A program made the position numbers and the translations under genes. Below are positions 53,647 through 62,257 of a stretch of 64,000 nt of DNA, piece after piece. The notes below the pieces were generated by a model. That model had not been told where the DNA came from and searched no databases. It saw nothing but the letters and a program-made list of their open reading frames with translations. Positions within the stretch are counted from its first letter, which is position 1, and every line of letters begins with the position of its first letter. The DNA lies in NCBI RefSeq assembly GCF_963677155.1, contig NZ_OY781884.1, positions 3,964,501 to 4,028,500 on the forward strand, given 5' to 3'. Origin of the DNA: an uncultured Draconibacterium sp. (GTDB lineage: Bacteria; Bacteroidota; Bacteroidia; Bacteroidales; Prolixibacteraceae).

Positions 53647-54441
53647 GTGAATGTATTAAAAGGTCTTCCGGCAGAGGTTGTAAAACATATTAATCAGGTT
53701 AGCGAAGTTGCCGGTTATTTATGGAAAAAAGAGTGGGCTGAAAAAAGCTCGGGAAATATTTCAATTGATTTAAGCGGGCTTATCCCGGAGTCAGCAATAA
53801 ACCGGATAAAGGAAGAAGTTTCCTATGATTTTCCAAAAGAGGTAGCAGGAAAGGTCCTTTTTGTTACCGGTTCGGGTTGTCGTTTGCGACATTTGGTTGA
53901 TAGGGTAGATGAAGTTGCTGCAATTATAGCTGTTAACCAATCTGCTACTGCTTATTCGGTTTTGTGGGGAGGCAAAAGTACAGGATTTAAACCCACTTCT
54001 GAATTGATGGCGCACATTAAAATTCATCTTTTTAATGCGGCTGAACATAACGGCAGAAAAGCTGTTGTTCATGCCCATCCAAATGAGTTGGTTGTTTTAA
54101 GTCACCATAAATTGTTTAAAGATGAGGCTTTGTTTAATCACTCGCTCTGGAAGATGTGCCCCGAAATAAAGTTGTATGTTCCGCGGGGAGTTGGCTGCAC
54201 TGAATATGCCCGATATGGAACCGAAGAACTGGCAAATCTCACTTTGGAAGGATTAAAAAATCATGATGTTGTATTGTGGGAAAAACATGGTGCTTTAGCC
54301 ACTGGAGTTGATATGGAAGAAGCGTTCGATTTTTTGGATGTAACTAACAAGGGCGCTAAACTTTTGTTGTTAGCCTGGAGTGCCGGATTCGATCCCGAAG
54401 GACTGTCGCCTGAACAACTGGATGATTTATTAAATACTTAG
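53647..54441 (+). CDS. class II ketose-1-phosphate aldolase, RhaD type
   Basis: This 264-residue zinc aldolase matches RhaD in length and motifs (FVTGSGCRLRHLVDRVDEVA, AYSVLWGG, KPTSELMAHIKIHL, zinc ligands in VVHAHPNEL and EKHGALATG). FucA proteins are nearer 215 residues. It cleaves a 6-deoxy-ketose 1-phosphate to dihydroxyacetone phosphate and L-lactaldehyde. In this operon it follows fuculokinase, so it probably handles fuculose 1-phosphate, rhamnulose 1-phosphate, or both. The start is GTG; an in-frame stop lies close upstream. Confidence 0.88.
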   Translation: MNVLKGLPAEVVKHINQVSEVAGYLWKKEWAEKSSGNISIDLSGLIPESAINRIKEEVSYDFPKEVAGKVLFVTGSGCRLRHLVDRVDEVAAIIAVNQSATAYSVLWGGKSTGFKPTSELMAHIKIHLFNAAEHNGRKAVVHAHPNELVVLSHHKLFKDEALFNHSLWKMCPEIKLYVPRGVGCTEYARYGTEELANLTLEGLKNHDVVLWEKHGALATGVDMEEAFDFLDVTNKGAKLLLLAWSAGFDPEGLSPEQLDDLLNT

Positions 54442-54531
54442 AAGTGTTAAATTAAGCCGGTATTGTGTGCTAAAAAGCAAAACACCTCGAACAAAACTTA
54501 TACCTTCGCGCCCAAATTGAAATGAAAGAGT

Positions 54532-55734
54532 ATGAGTTTAAACCGCACAAGCAAATTTTTTATTCCCGTATTAACAATGGTTATGGCTGCTATGGTGGCT
54601 ATGTCGCCATTTGCAATTGATACCTACATCGCTGCGTTACCCAATATTGCTGAATTTTTTGGCGTAAAGTTAAACGTAGCCGAGTTGACTATCACTTTGT
54701 ATTTTTTAGGATTTGCTTTTGGTAATTTTTTTGGTGGCCCCTTGTCCGATGCTTTCGGACGAAAAACAATTGCACTTACCGGAATTGCGCTTTATGGTTT
54801 GACTTCTTTACTTATAACTACCTGCACTAAAATTGAGTATGTGTTGATATTGCGTGTGCTTCAGGCCTTTGGAGGAGGTTTTGCAACGGTTACGGGTAAT
54901 GTGTTTATTCGCGACTGGTACAGCGGAAAACAGGTCGCTCGTTTTGTTACTATCATTAGTATGATTATTATGCTGGCTCCATTGTTTGCTCCGGTTCTTG
55001 GTGCTGGGTTAATTCATTTGTACGGGTGGGTGAGTATCTTTTGGTTTTTGTTCGCATTTGCCATTTTGTTGTTTTTATCCATGTGGTTGCTTATTCCCGA
55101 ATCACGGGCTCCGGAGTTGATTACACGAAAAATTACAGGCCGGCAACTGTTGGAAAAGTACCAGGTATTTTTCTCGAATAAACAAAGTACTATTTTGCTG
55201 TTTGCCATTAGTTTGCCTATGTCGGGGCTATATGTTTTTATTACGGCGGCATCATTTATTTATATCAAGTATTTTGGTATTAGCCAAATGCGCTTTCCTC
55301 TGTTTTTTAGTGCCAATGTTGTTTTAAACATCATGCTTTCGTTTCTGAATACTATGCTTTTAAAGAAGCACGACCCGGAAAAGATTTTGCGCTACGGATT
55401 ATTATTGCAGCTTATTTCGGGCGTAACACTGGTTATTTCGGTGTTGATGCCGGATCCGCAATTGTGGGCAGTATTTGCATCAATTGTGTTGTATGTGGGC
55501 AGTTTAGGTTTGATTTTTGGAAACGGAACAGCTACAATTCTGAATCATAATCCTGAAGTAGCCGGGTCGGCAAATGCTACTATCGGAATTGCCCGCTTTG
55601 CCATTAGTGCATTGATTGGGAGTATAATGGTTCTGTTTCATACCGGCGATCTTATTCCTTTTGGAATCGTATTATTTTTCTGTACCCTAACAGGAAATAT
55701 TCTTTATAACTGGGCATTAAGAATAAAAGTCTAA
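54532..55734 (+). CDS. MFS transporter, Bcr/CflA type
   Basis: This 400-residue inner-membrane protein has twelve predicted helices and MFS motifs GGPLSDAFGRKTIALTG (loop 2-3) and LQAFGGGFATVTGNVFIRDWY. SPFAIDTYIAALPNIA at helix 1 is typical of the Bcr/CflA drug:H+ antiporter group. It is not a FucP-type fucose importer, although it sits after the fucose genes with a 90-base gap and may be a separate unit. It converges with the next gene, 3 bases between stops. Confidence 0.9.
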   Translation: MSLNRTSKFFIPVLTMVMAAMVAMSPFAIDTYIAALPNIAEFFGVKLNVAELTITLYFLGFAFGNFFGGPLSDAFGRKTIALTGIALYGLTSLLITTCTKIEYVLILRVLQAFGGGFATVTGNVFIRDWYSGKQVARFVTIISMIIMLAPLFAPVLGAGLIHLYGWVSIFWFLFAFAILLFLSMWLLIPESRAPELITRKITGRQLLEKYQVFFSNKQSTILLFAISLPMSGLYVFITAASFIYIKYFGISQMRFPLFFSANVVLNIMLSFLNTMLLKKHDPEKILRYGLLLQLISGVTLVISVLMPDPQLWAVFASIVLYVGSLGLIFGNGTATILNHNPEVAGSANATIGIARFAISALIGSIMVLFHTGDLIPFGIVLFFCTLTGNILYNWALRIKV

Positions 55735-55737
55735 ACA

Positions 55738-56490
55738 TTACCAAATTCCACTCAAGCCCTCTTCCAAAGCTTTTTGATAGCGTTCAATATTAAACGAATA
55801 CAAGTAAGGCGATTTATGCGCACCGCCGGTTTTTCGTTGGTTTAGCTTGTCGAGGATATTGTAATTTAATATTTTGCGCTGAAAATTGCGCCGATCCAAA
55901 TCACGACCAAGAATCGTTTCATAAAGTTTCTGAAGTTCGGGCATGGTAAATTTACGGGGTAACAGTTTTAACCCAATGGGCTGTTGGTTAAGTTGTAAGC
56001 GCAAGGTGCTGATGGCTTCCTGAATAATTTGTTTATGATCGAGTAACATTGAAACATCAGCATTTAAAGATTCCCAATCACAATGGTCGGAAAAAAGGTC
56101 AGGTGTTGGTTTTACTTTCCGAAAGTCAACCAAAGAATAAAATCCAACAGAGATAAAACGTTTATCAAAAAAACTCTTGTCGGGTTCTGAACCTGCCATG
56201 TCGGCATCGAGTATCGCTTTATTCGATTTTGCTCTTTCCGGGTCGCTAAATACCTTAAATTGCTTTAAAAACAGCTTGTCAAGCCCGGTGCGCTCTTTTA
56301 CTATGCGTTGTGCCGCCTGCTCCAACGTTTCATCATATTTTAAAAATCCTCCGGGAAGCGAATATTCCTTCGAATATTTTAAATGTAAAAGCAATACTTT
56401 AAGCTCATTGTTGTTAAATCCAAATATCACACAGTCTAGTGATATATGATTCATAAACTCGTTTGAATTGATAGGCGTTGTGTTAATCAA
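55738..56490 (-). CDS. Nudix-fold transcriptional regulator (AraR/NrtR type), paralog 2
   Basis: This 250-residue paralog of 17521-18273 has the same layout: Nudix domain with broken catalytic box (GGFLKYDETLEQAAQRIVKERTG, reading RIVKER in place of REUxEE) and C-terminal winged helix ending GGAHKSPYLYSF. It faces the GH3 gene divergently, so that gene and its followers are the likely targets. The apparent start is TTG, as in its paralog; ATG at codon 13 (MNHISLDCV) is possible but would cut the N-terminus. Confidence 0.85.
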   Translation of the reverse strand: MINTTPINSNEFMNHISLDCVIFGFNNNELKVLLLHLKYSKEYSLPGGFLKYDETLEQAAQRIVKERTGLDKLFLKQFKVFSDPERAKSNKAILDADMAGSEPDKSFFDKRFISVGFYSLVDFRKVKPTPDLFSDHCDWESLNADVSMLLDHKQIIQEAISTLRLQLNQQPIGLKLLPRKFTMPELQKLYETILGRDLDRRNFQRKILNYNILDKLNQRKTGGAHKSPYLYSFNIERYQKALEEGLSGIW

Positions 56491-56566
56491 TGTCTTAATT
56501 TTTTATGTCGACAAATTAGAAAAAAATCTGTAAGTATTAATTAAATATGTTTTAAAATATAATAAT

Positions 56567-56581
56567 GTGTCGTGGTGACAC
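56567..56581. promoter_or_regulatory. probable operator before GH3
   Basis: GTGTC-N5-GACAC (56567-56581) lies directly before TTG (56582-56584) and TATCTTCA (56601-56608), which fits a Bacteroidota promoter with short spacing. A direct repeat ATCGATAAA follows at about 56614 and 56630. The divergent Nudix-type regulator is the natural candidate to bind. Confidence 0.45.
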
Positions 56582-56668
56582 TTGGTCTAAAATTTATTCC
56601 TATCTTCAACCCCATCGATAAAAATCATATCGATAAACTGAAACTAATTTAGAACTAAATCTTTTACT

Positions 56669-59101
56669 ATGATCCGTAATAAACTTAAACTAAACAGTGT
56701 GCTAGCCCTCATTGTATTTATACTTGCATTTGGCAGTCTGTCGGCAAGTGTTTCACCAAAAAGTGTAAAAGAAATCGTTAAGTCGATGACCCTGGAGCAA
56801 AAAGCCCAGTTGGTTATCGGTACCGGAATGTATTTTCCTTTACCCGATTCTATTCTGGAACAAATGCCTCCAATGTTTGGTGGAAATCTGGATACCAGTA
56901 CTCCTTACGGAAAGATGGTTGAAAAAATCAGGGGATATTTGCCCGGAACCGCTGGGGTAACTGCCGAATTTCCTAATCTGGGAATTACAAGCCAGACTTT
57001 GGCTGATGGTCCGGCCGGATTGCGTATCAGTCCAACACGCGAGGGAGAAACTGATACCTATTATTGTACAGCTTTTCCCATTGCAACAGTAATGGCTTCA
57101 TCGTGGGATACCGAATTAGTAGAATCAGTAGGAAAAGCGATGGGAAAGGAAGTGCTGGAATATGGTGCCGATATTCTTTTAGCACCTGCGTTGAATATTC
57201 AGCGTGATCCTCTTTGCGGACGTAACTTTGAATATTATTCGGAAGATCCGCTGGTAGCGGGAAAAATGGCCGCTGCCATGGTTAGAGGTATTCAATCGAA
57301 TGGCGTTGGAACTTCAATTAAACATTTTGCGGTTAATAATCAGGAAACCAATCGTATGTCGGTTGATGTAATTGCCAGCGAACGTGCTTTGCGCGAAATT
57401 TATCTGAAAGGATTTAAAATCGCCGTACAGGAAAGCCAGCCATGGACAGTAATGTCGTCGTACAATAAAGTAAATGGTGTTTATACTTCAGAGAGTCACG
57501 ATCTGTTAACAAAAATTCTGCGCGACGACTGGGGATTTAAAGGATATGTAATGACCGACTGGGGCGGTGGTAGCGATGTTGTTGCCCAAATGAAAGCCGG
57601 AAACGATATGATCCAGCCCGGTTCACCTGAAACCATCGAAACGTTAATTGAAGCTGTTGAATCAGGAAAACTCGATGAATTAGTTTTGGATACAAATGTG
57701 GAGCGTATCCTGAATATCATGGTTGAAACGCCACGTTACAAAGGATATAAAATATCGAACAAACCCGATTTGAAAGCACATGCCGAAGTAACTCGTCAGG
57801 CCGCTGCCGATGGAATGGTATTGTTGGAGAACAATGGGGCACTACCTTTTGCAAAAAGTATTAAAAATGTTGCTGCATTTGGAAATACGTCGTACGATTT
57901 TATTTCAGGAGGAACCGGTAGTGGCGACGTTAACGAGGCTTATACCGTTTCGCTGATGCAGGGGTTGCAAAACGCAGGTTTCAAAACTTATGCCGACCTA
58001 AAAGATACTTACGAAAGCTACATGGAAGAAGCAAGAAAAACACAGGATAAATCAAGCAACCCTTTGGCTGCTTTAATGGGCGGCAAAATTCCTGTTGAAG
58101 AAATGGCTTTGGATGCATCAATTGCACAAGAAATGGCTGCAAAAGCTGATATTGCTTTAATTACCATTGGTAGAAATGCCGGAGAAGGTGGTGACCGCAA
58201 AGCTGTTGAAGGCGACTTCTATCTGAATAAGAATGAAAAAGACCTGGTAAAAACAGTTACCGACGCTTTCCACGCAAAAGGTAAAAAATCAGTAGTTATT
58301 CTGAATGTAGGTGGCGTTGTTGAAACGGCCAGCTGGAGTACTATTCCTGATGCCGTTCTTTGTGCATGGCAACCTGGACAAGAGGGGGGGAATTCGGTAG
58401 TTGATGTACTTTCAGGAAAAGTAAATCCATCAGGAAAACTGGCACAAACTTTCCCCGTGAAATACGAAGATAGTTCGTCGTCAGATAATTTTCCCGGCGA
58501 GGCTGTTAAGGCTGAAGAAGTTGTAGATAATACTGCTGATCAATCAGGTTTCTCACTGATGCGCCGTGTGCCCTGGAAAGTGGTTTACGAAGAAGATATT
58601 TATGTGGGATACCGTTATTTCAATACTTTCGATGTACCGGTTGCTTACGAATTTGGATACGGGAAATCATACACTACATTTGAATACAGCAACCTTAAAC
58701 TGAGTGGTAACGAATTTGATGGAAAGATTACTGTTTCTGTCGATGTAAAAAATACTGGTGATGTTGCGGGTAAAGAAGTGGTTCAGGTTTATGCAAGTGC
58801 GCCAGGTAAATCGCTTGAAAAGCCCGAAGAAGAATTGGTCGCCTTTGGTAAAACAGCTTTGTTGAAACCGGGAAAATCAACAACTCTTTCATTTGATATT
58901 GATGCGGCACTTTTGGCTTCGTTTGATGAGGCAAGTACAAGCTGGATTACAGAAGCCGGCGATTATACCGTAAAGGTTGGAGCTTCTTCAAAAGACATTA
59001 AAGAAAAAGCGACATTCTCTGTTGCCAACGATATTACAGTTCAGAAGGTATCAAAAGCAATGGTGCCTGAACAAGACTTTGAAAGAATACATAATAGGTA
59101 G
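56669..59101 (+). CDS. GH3 beta-glycosidase (beta-glucosidase/xylosidase type)
   Basis: This 810-residue secreted enzyme has a signal peptide (to about residue 27). The (beta/alpha)8 domain includes GPAGLRISP, GRNFEYYSEDP, the KHFAVNNQETNR motif and the nucleophile in GYVMTDWGGGSD. A beta-sandwich domain follows and a fibronectin III-like end (VDVKNTGDVAGKEVVQVYAS, about 690 on). It removes terminal beta-linked glucose, xylose or related sugars. It heads a run of three plus-strand genes under a probable Nudix regulator operator, with its own terminator behind it. Confidence 0.93.
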   Translation: MIRNKLKLNSVLALIVFILAFGSLSASVSPKSVKEIVKSMTLEQKAQLVIGTGMYFPLPDSILEQMPPMFGGNLDTSTPYGKMVEKIRGYLPGTAGVTAEFPNLGITSQTLADGPAGLRISPTREGETDTYYCTAFPIATVMASSWDTELVESVGKAMGKEVLEYGADILLAPALNIQRDPLCGRNFEYYSEDPLVAGKMAAAMVRGIQSNGVGTSIKHFAVNNQETNRMSVDVIASERALREIYLKGFKIAVQESQPWTVMSSYNKVNGVYTSESHDLLTKILRDDWGFKGYVMTDWGGGSDVVAQMKAGNDMIQPGSPETIETLIEAVESGKLDELVLDTNVERILNIMVETPRYKGYKISNKPDLKAHAEVTRQAAADGMVLLENNGALPFAKSIKNVAAFGNTSYDFISGGTGSGDVNEAYTVSLMQGLQNAGFKTYADLKDTYESYMEEARKTQDKSSNPLAALMGGKIPVEEMALDASIAQEMAAKADIALITIGRNAGEGGDRKAVEGDFYLNKNEKDLVKTVTDAFHAKGKKSVVILNVGGVVETASWSTIPDAVLCAWQPGQEGGNSVVDVLSGKVNPSGKLAQTFPVKYEDSSSSDNFPGEAVKAEEVVDNTADQSGFSLMRRVPWKVVYEEDIYVGYRYFNTFDVPVAYEFGYGKSYTTFEYSNLKLSGNEFDGKITVSVDVKNTGDVAGKEVVQVYASAPGKSLEKPEEELVAFGKTALLKPGKSTTLSFDIDAALLASFDEASTSWITEAGDYTVKVGASSKDIKEKATFSVANDITVQKVSKAMVPEQDFERIHNR

Positions 59102-59117
59102 TGGGACTTAGTTAAAT

Positions 59118-59164
59118 ACTCTCTCCCTGAAATCTTTCAGGGGGGAGTTCTTTTTTCTTTTTTT
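59118..59164 (+). terminator. terminator after GH3
   Basis: The stem CTCCCTGAAA and TTTCAGGGGGGAG is followed by a long T-run (TTCTTTTTTCTTTTTTT). It lies 17 bases after the stop. Confidence 0.85.
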
Positions 59165-59212
59165 GTAGATAAACAACCTTTTAAGACTAAACAAATTGTA
59201 ACCCTACGACCT

Positions 59213-59734
59213 ATGAAAAATGTTCGCGTGATTCTGTTTCTTAGTATTGCTCTGGCTTTTGGGACATGTTCTACTCGGCCTCGCAACCAAATAAAAGACA
59301 GTGTAATAATTGCAATTCAGAACGATCTTGGAGCATTGCAAACTTTTGGTATCCAGTCGTACAAATGGATGCAGCTTCAAAATGAAAAAACAACATCAAA
59401 AGTGTTTATGTATCGTTTTGAGCGCGATGTTCCTTATGCCGATGGAATGAGCGATTTTAGTGCTTTCCATACAGGTGAAGTTCCTTACGCCTACAATAAC
59501 CTGAAAATGAGCCCGCGCCCGTGGACTGAGGTAGATTATAAACTGGCCGACTTAATGTCGGATTACTGGGTAAATTTTGCGACTTCGGGCAACCCAAATG
59601 CCGAAGGATTGCCGGAGTGGGAGGCTGCTTCGCCCGATAATCTGAAAGCGATGCGTTTTAATGCCACGTTAGTGTGTGATAATTTGCCAAGCATTAAATT
59701 GTTAAAATTTCTTGATGATTTTTATTGCAACTAA
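59213..59734 (+). CDS. C-terminal piece of a type B carboxylesterase with its own signal peptide
   Basis: This 173-residue protein starts with a secretion signal (VILFLSIALAFGTCS). It then matches only the last third of a type B carboxylesterase: FGIQSYKWMQLQ, VFMYRFERD, SAFHTGEVPYAYNNL (the block with the catalytic His), DLMSDYWVNFATSGNPN and LPEWEA. The serine-nucleophile and glutamate parts, about 350 residues, are missing, so esterase activity is not expected. The clean joining of signal peptide to C-terminus suggests an internal deletion, with the reading frame kept. It may be a decaying remnant. Confidence 0.75.
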   Translation: MKNVRVILFLSIALAFGTCSTRPRNQIKDSVIIAIQNDLGALQTFGIQSYKWMQLQNEKTTSKVFMYRFERDVPYADGMSDFSAFHTGEVPYAYNNLKMSPRPWTEVDYKLADLMSDYWVNFATSGNPNAEGLPEWEAASPDNLKAMRFNATLVCDNLPSIKLLKFLDDFYCN

Positions 59735-59761
59735 AACAATTCGAAACTAAATAAACTTACT

Positions 59762-62077
59762 ATGAAGAAACTGAAAATTTTATCTGTAGCATTTCTTTTT
59801 GTAGCACTTTTTATTGGCTGTGGCCCTAAATGGACTGAAGAAGAAATGGGAGACTTTAATATCGTTTATAATGAAGGAGGAGCAACTTTAGGTTACTCGC
59901 CTAATTCGGGCGTCACGCTGATTACTGATGGAGGTTATGCCTTTAAAGATTTGAATAAGAACGGCGAGCTGGATGTTTACGAAGACTGGCGTAAGTCGGT
60001 TGATGAACGCGCCAAGGATCTGGCTTCAAAAATGTCGGTGGAACAAATTGCCGGTTTGATGTTGTACAGTGGGCACCAGTCGATACCTGCAGGAAGAGGT
60101 GGTTTTGGCGCCGGAACATACAACGGAAAATCGTTGTCAGATAGCGGTGCAAAATCAAGCGATCTTACCGATCAGCAAATAAAGTTTCTTACCGAGGATA
60201 ATTTGCGTCATGTGTTAATTACTACTGTTGAAAGTCCTGGTGTGGCAGCGCAATGGAACAATAATATGCAGGCTTTGGTTGAAGGTCTTGGTTTGGGAAT
60301 TCCCGGAAATACAAGTACCGATCCTCGTCATGGAACCAAGGCAGAGACCGAATATAATGCAGGAGCCGGTGGCGATATTTCCATGTGGCCAACAACACTG
60401 GGTTTGGCAGCAACTTTTGACCCTGCTGTAATGAAAAGATTTGGCGAAATCGCCTCGATTGAATACCGTGCTTTGGGTATTGCAACAGCACTTTCTCCAC
60501 AAATCGATTTATCAACCGAACCCCGATGGAGTCGTTTTAGCGGAACAATGGGCGAAGATCCTGAGTTGGCAGCTGATCTGGTACGTGCTTACGTCGATGG
60601 ATTTCAAACTTCTTCTGCAGCAAAAGAAATTGCAGGTGGCTGGGGATTCGAAAGTGTAAATGCCATGGTAAAACACTGGCCAAGTGGTGGCCCTGAAGAA
60701 GGTGGTCGCGACGCTCACTTTGGTTATGGTGCATATGCGGTTTATCCCGGTAACAACCTGTCGGATCAGCTAAAACCGTTTACCGAAGGTGCTTTTAAAC
60801 TGGATGGTCCGACGGGACAGGCAACAGCAGTTATGCCTTATTATACTATTTCGTATAATATTGATCAGAAAAATGGTGAAAATGTAGGAAATGCTTATAA
60901 CAAATACATCATCACCGATTTGCTTAGAGGCGAGTACGGATATGATGGCGTGGTTTGTACCGACTGGATGATTACTGCCGATACACGAAGTGTATACGAG
61001 TTTCTTGGAAAATGCTGGGGTGTAGAAGACCTTTCTGTTGCCGAGCGTCATTATAAAGTAATTGAGGCCGGAGCAGATCAGTTTGGAGGGAATAATGAAA
61101 AAGGGCCTGTTTTGGAAGCTTACGAAATGGGCGTGAAGGAACATGGTGAAGAATATATGCGTAATCGTTTTGAGCAGTCGGCCGTTCGTTTATTGAAAAA
61201 TATTTTCCGCCCCGGTTTATTTGAAAATCCTTACCTGGTTGTTGCCGAATCCGAAGAAATCGTTGGTAATCCGGAATATATGAAAGCTGGTTACGAAGCA
61301 CAACTGAAATCGGTTGTAATGCTGAAAAACAAGGATGGAGTTTTGCCGGTTGAGAAAAAATTGAAAGTGTATATTCCTCAAAAATATAATCCGGGTGGTT
61401 CAAACTGGTTTGGAGTGGTTACCGAACCAAGTTGGAGCGATGCTGCTAACATGGATATGGTAGCCAACTATTTTGAAGTGGTTGACACACCAGAGAAAGC
61501 CGATCTTGCTATTTGTTTGATTTCAAGCCCGCAAGGTGGAACTGGTTATTCGATTAAAGATAAGGAAAAAGGCGGTAACGGATATGTTCCTATTTCACTT
61601 CAATACGGACCGTATACCGCAAAATATGCACGCGAAAAAAGTATTGCCGGCGGAAGTCCGTTTGAAGATTTTACTAACAGAGCTTACAAAGGGAAATCAA
61701 CCGAGGCAGCCAATATTTACGACATGAAAGTGGTAAACAAAACGAAAGCAAAAATGGGTGATAAACCTGTAATTGTGGTGGTAAATGTGGCCAATCCGTT
61801 TGTTCCTGCCGAGTTTGAAAAGAGTGCCGATGCTATTCTTGTTCATTGTGGTGTGCAAGATCAGGCAATTATGGACTTGGTAACAGGTGGTGCAGAGCCT
61901 TCAGGTTTACTGCCTTTCCAGTTACCTGCCAACATGAAAACGGTAGAAGAGCAGTTTGAAGACGTACCACGCGACATGGACTGTTATACTGATGAAACGG
62001 GCAATGTTTACGATTTTGCCTATGGAATGAACTGGAGCGGAGTGATTAACGATGAAAGAGTAAACACATACAAATAA
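59762..62077 (+). CDS. GH3 beta-glycosidase, lipoprotein
   Basis: This 771-residue enzyme has a lipoprotein signal (FIGCGPKW, Cys near 20), a GH3 TIM barrel with DPRHG, GEDPELAADLVRAYVDGFQ, AMVKHWPSGGP (the KH motif) and nucleophile Asp in YDGVVCTDWM. A C-terminal sandwich domain ends AYGMNWSG. It differs from the upstream GH3 in having no fibronectin-like tail, so the two are different subgroups and probably cleave different bonds. It follows the esterase piece by 27 bases. Confidence 0.92.
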   Translation: MKKLKILSVAFLFVALFIGCGPKWTEEEMGDFNIVYNEGGATLGYSPNSGVTLITDGGYAFKDLNKNGELDVYEDWRKSVDERAKDLASKMSVEQIAGLMLYSGHQSIPAGRGGFGAGTYNGKSLSDSGAKSSDLTDQQIKFLTEDNLRHVLITTVESPGVAAQWNNNMQALVEGLGLGIPGNTSTDPRHGTKAETEYNAGAGGDISMWPTTLGLAATFDPAVMKRFGEIASIEYRALGIATALSPQIDLSTEPRWSRFSGTMGEDPELAADLVRAYVDGFQTSSAAKEIAGGWGFESVNAMVKHWPSGGPEEGGRDAHFGYGAYAVYPGNNLSDQLKPFTEGAFKLDGPTGQATAVMPYYTISYNIDQKNGENVGNAYNKYIITDLLRGEYGYDGVVCTDWMITADTRSVYEFLGKCWGVEDLSVAERHYKVIEAGADQFGGNNEKGPVLEAYEMGVKEHGEEYMRNRFEQSAVRLLKNIFRPGLFENPYLVVAESEEIVGNPEYMKAGYEAQLKSVVMLKNKDGVLPVEKKLKVYIPQKYNPGGSNWFGVVTEPSWSDAANMDMVANYFEVVDTPEKADLAICLISSPQGGTGYSIKDKEKGGNGYVPISLQYGPYTAKYAREKSIAGGSPFEDFTNRAYKGKSTEAANIYDMKVVNKTKAKMGDKPVIVVVNVANPFVPAEFEKSADAILVHCGVQDQAIMDLVTGGAEPSGLLPFQLPANMKTVEEQFEDVPRDMDCYTDETGNVYDFAYGMNWSGVINDERVNTYK

Positions 62078-62096
62078 AACAATCGCAGTTAAAAAG

Positions 62097-62131
62097 AAGG
62101 ATCTACGGGTAACACCGGAGATCCTTTCTCT
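62097..62131 (+). terminator. terminator after the second GH3
   Basis: The stem AAGGATCT (62097-62104) and AGATCCTT (62119-62126) is followed by TTCTCT; the T-run is modest. Confidence 0.7.
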
Positions 62132-62257
62132 AAAAAATTTGAATCGATTTAACCCAATCAGGCAAAGCTTAAATCTGCCGTTCAGCTCTTTTTTTCAATC
62201 TTATAGCGTGAACGATGTTGTGGTTAATGTTTTATTTTTAAATCAGTTTTGGTATAC

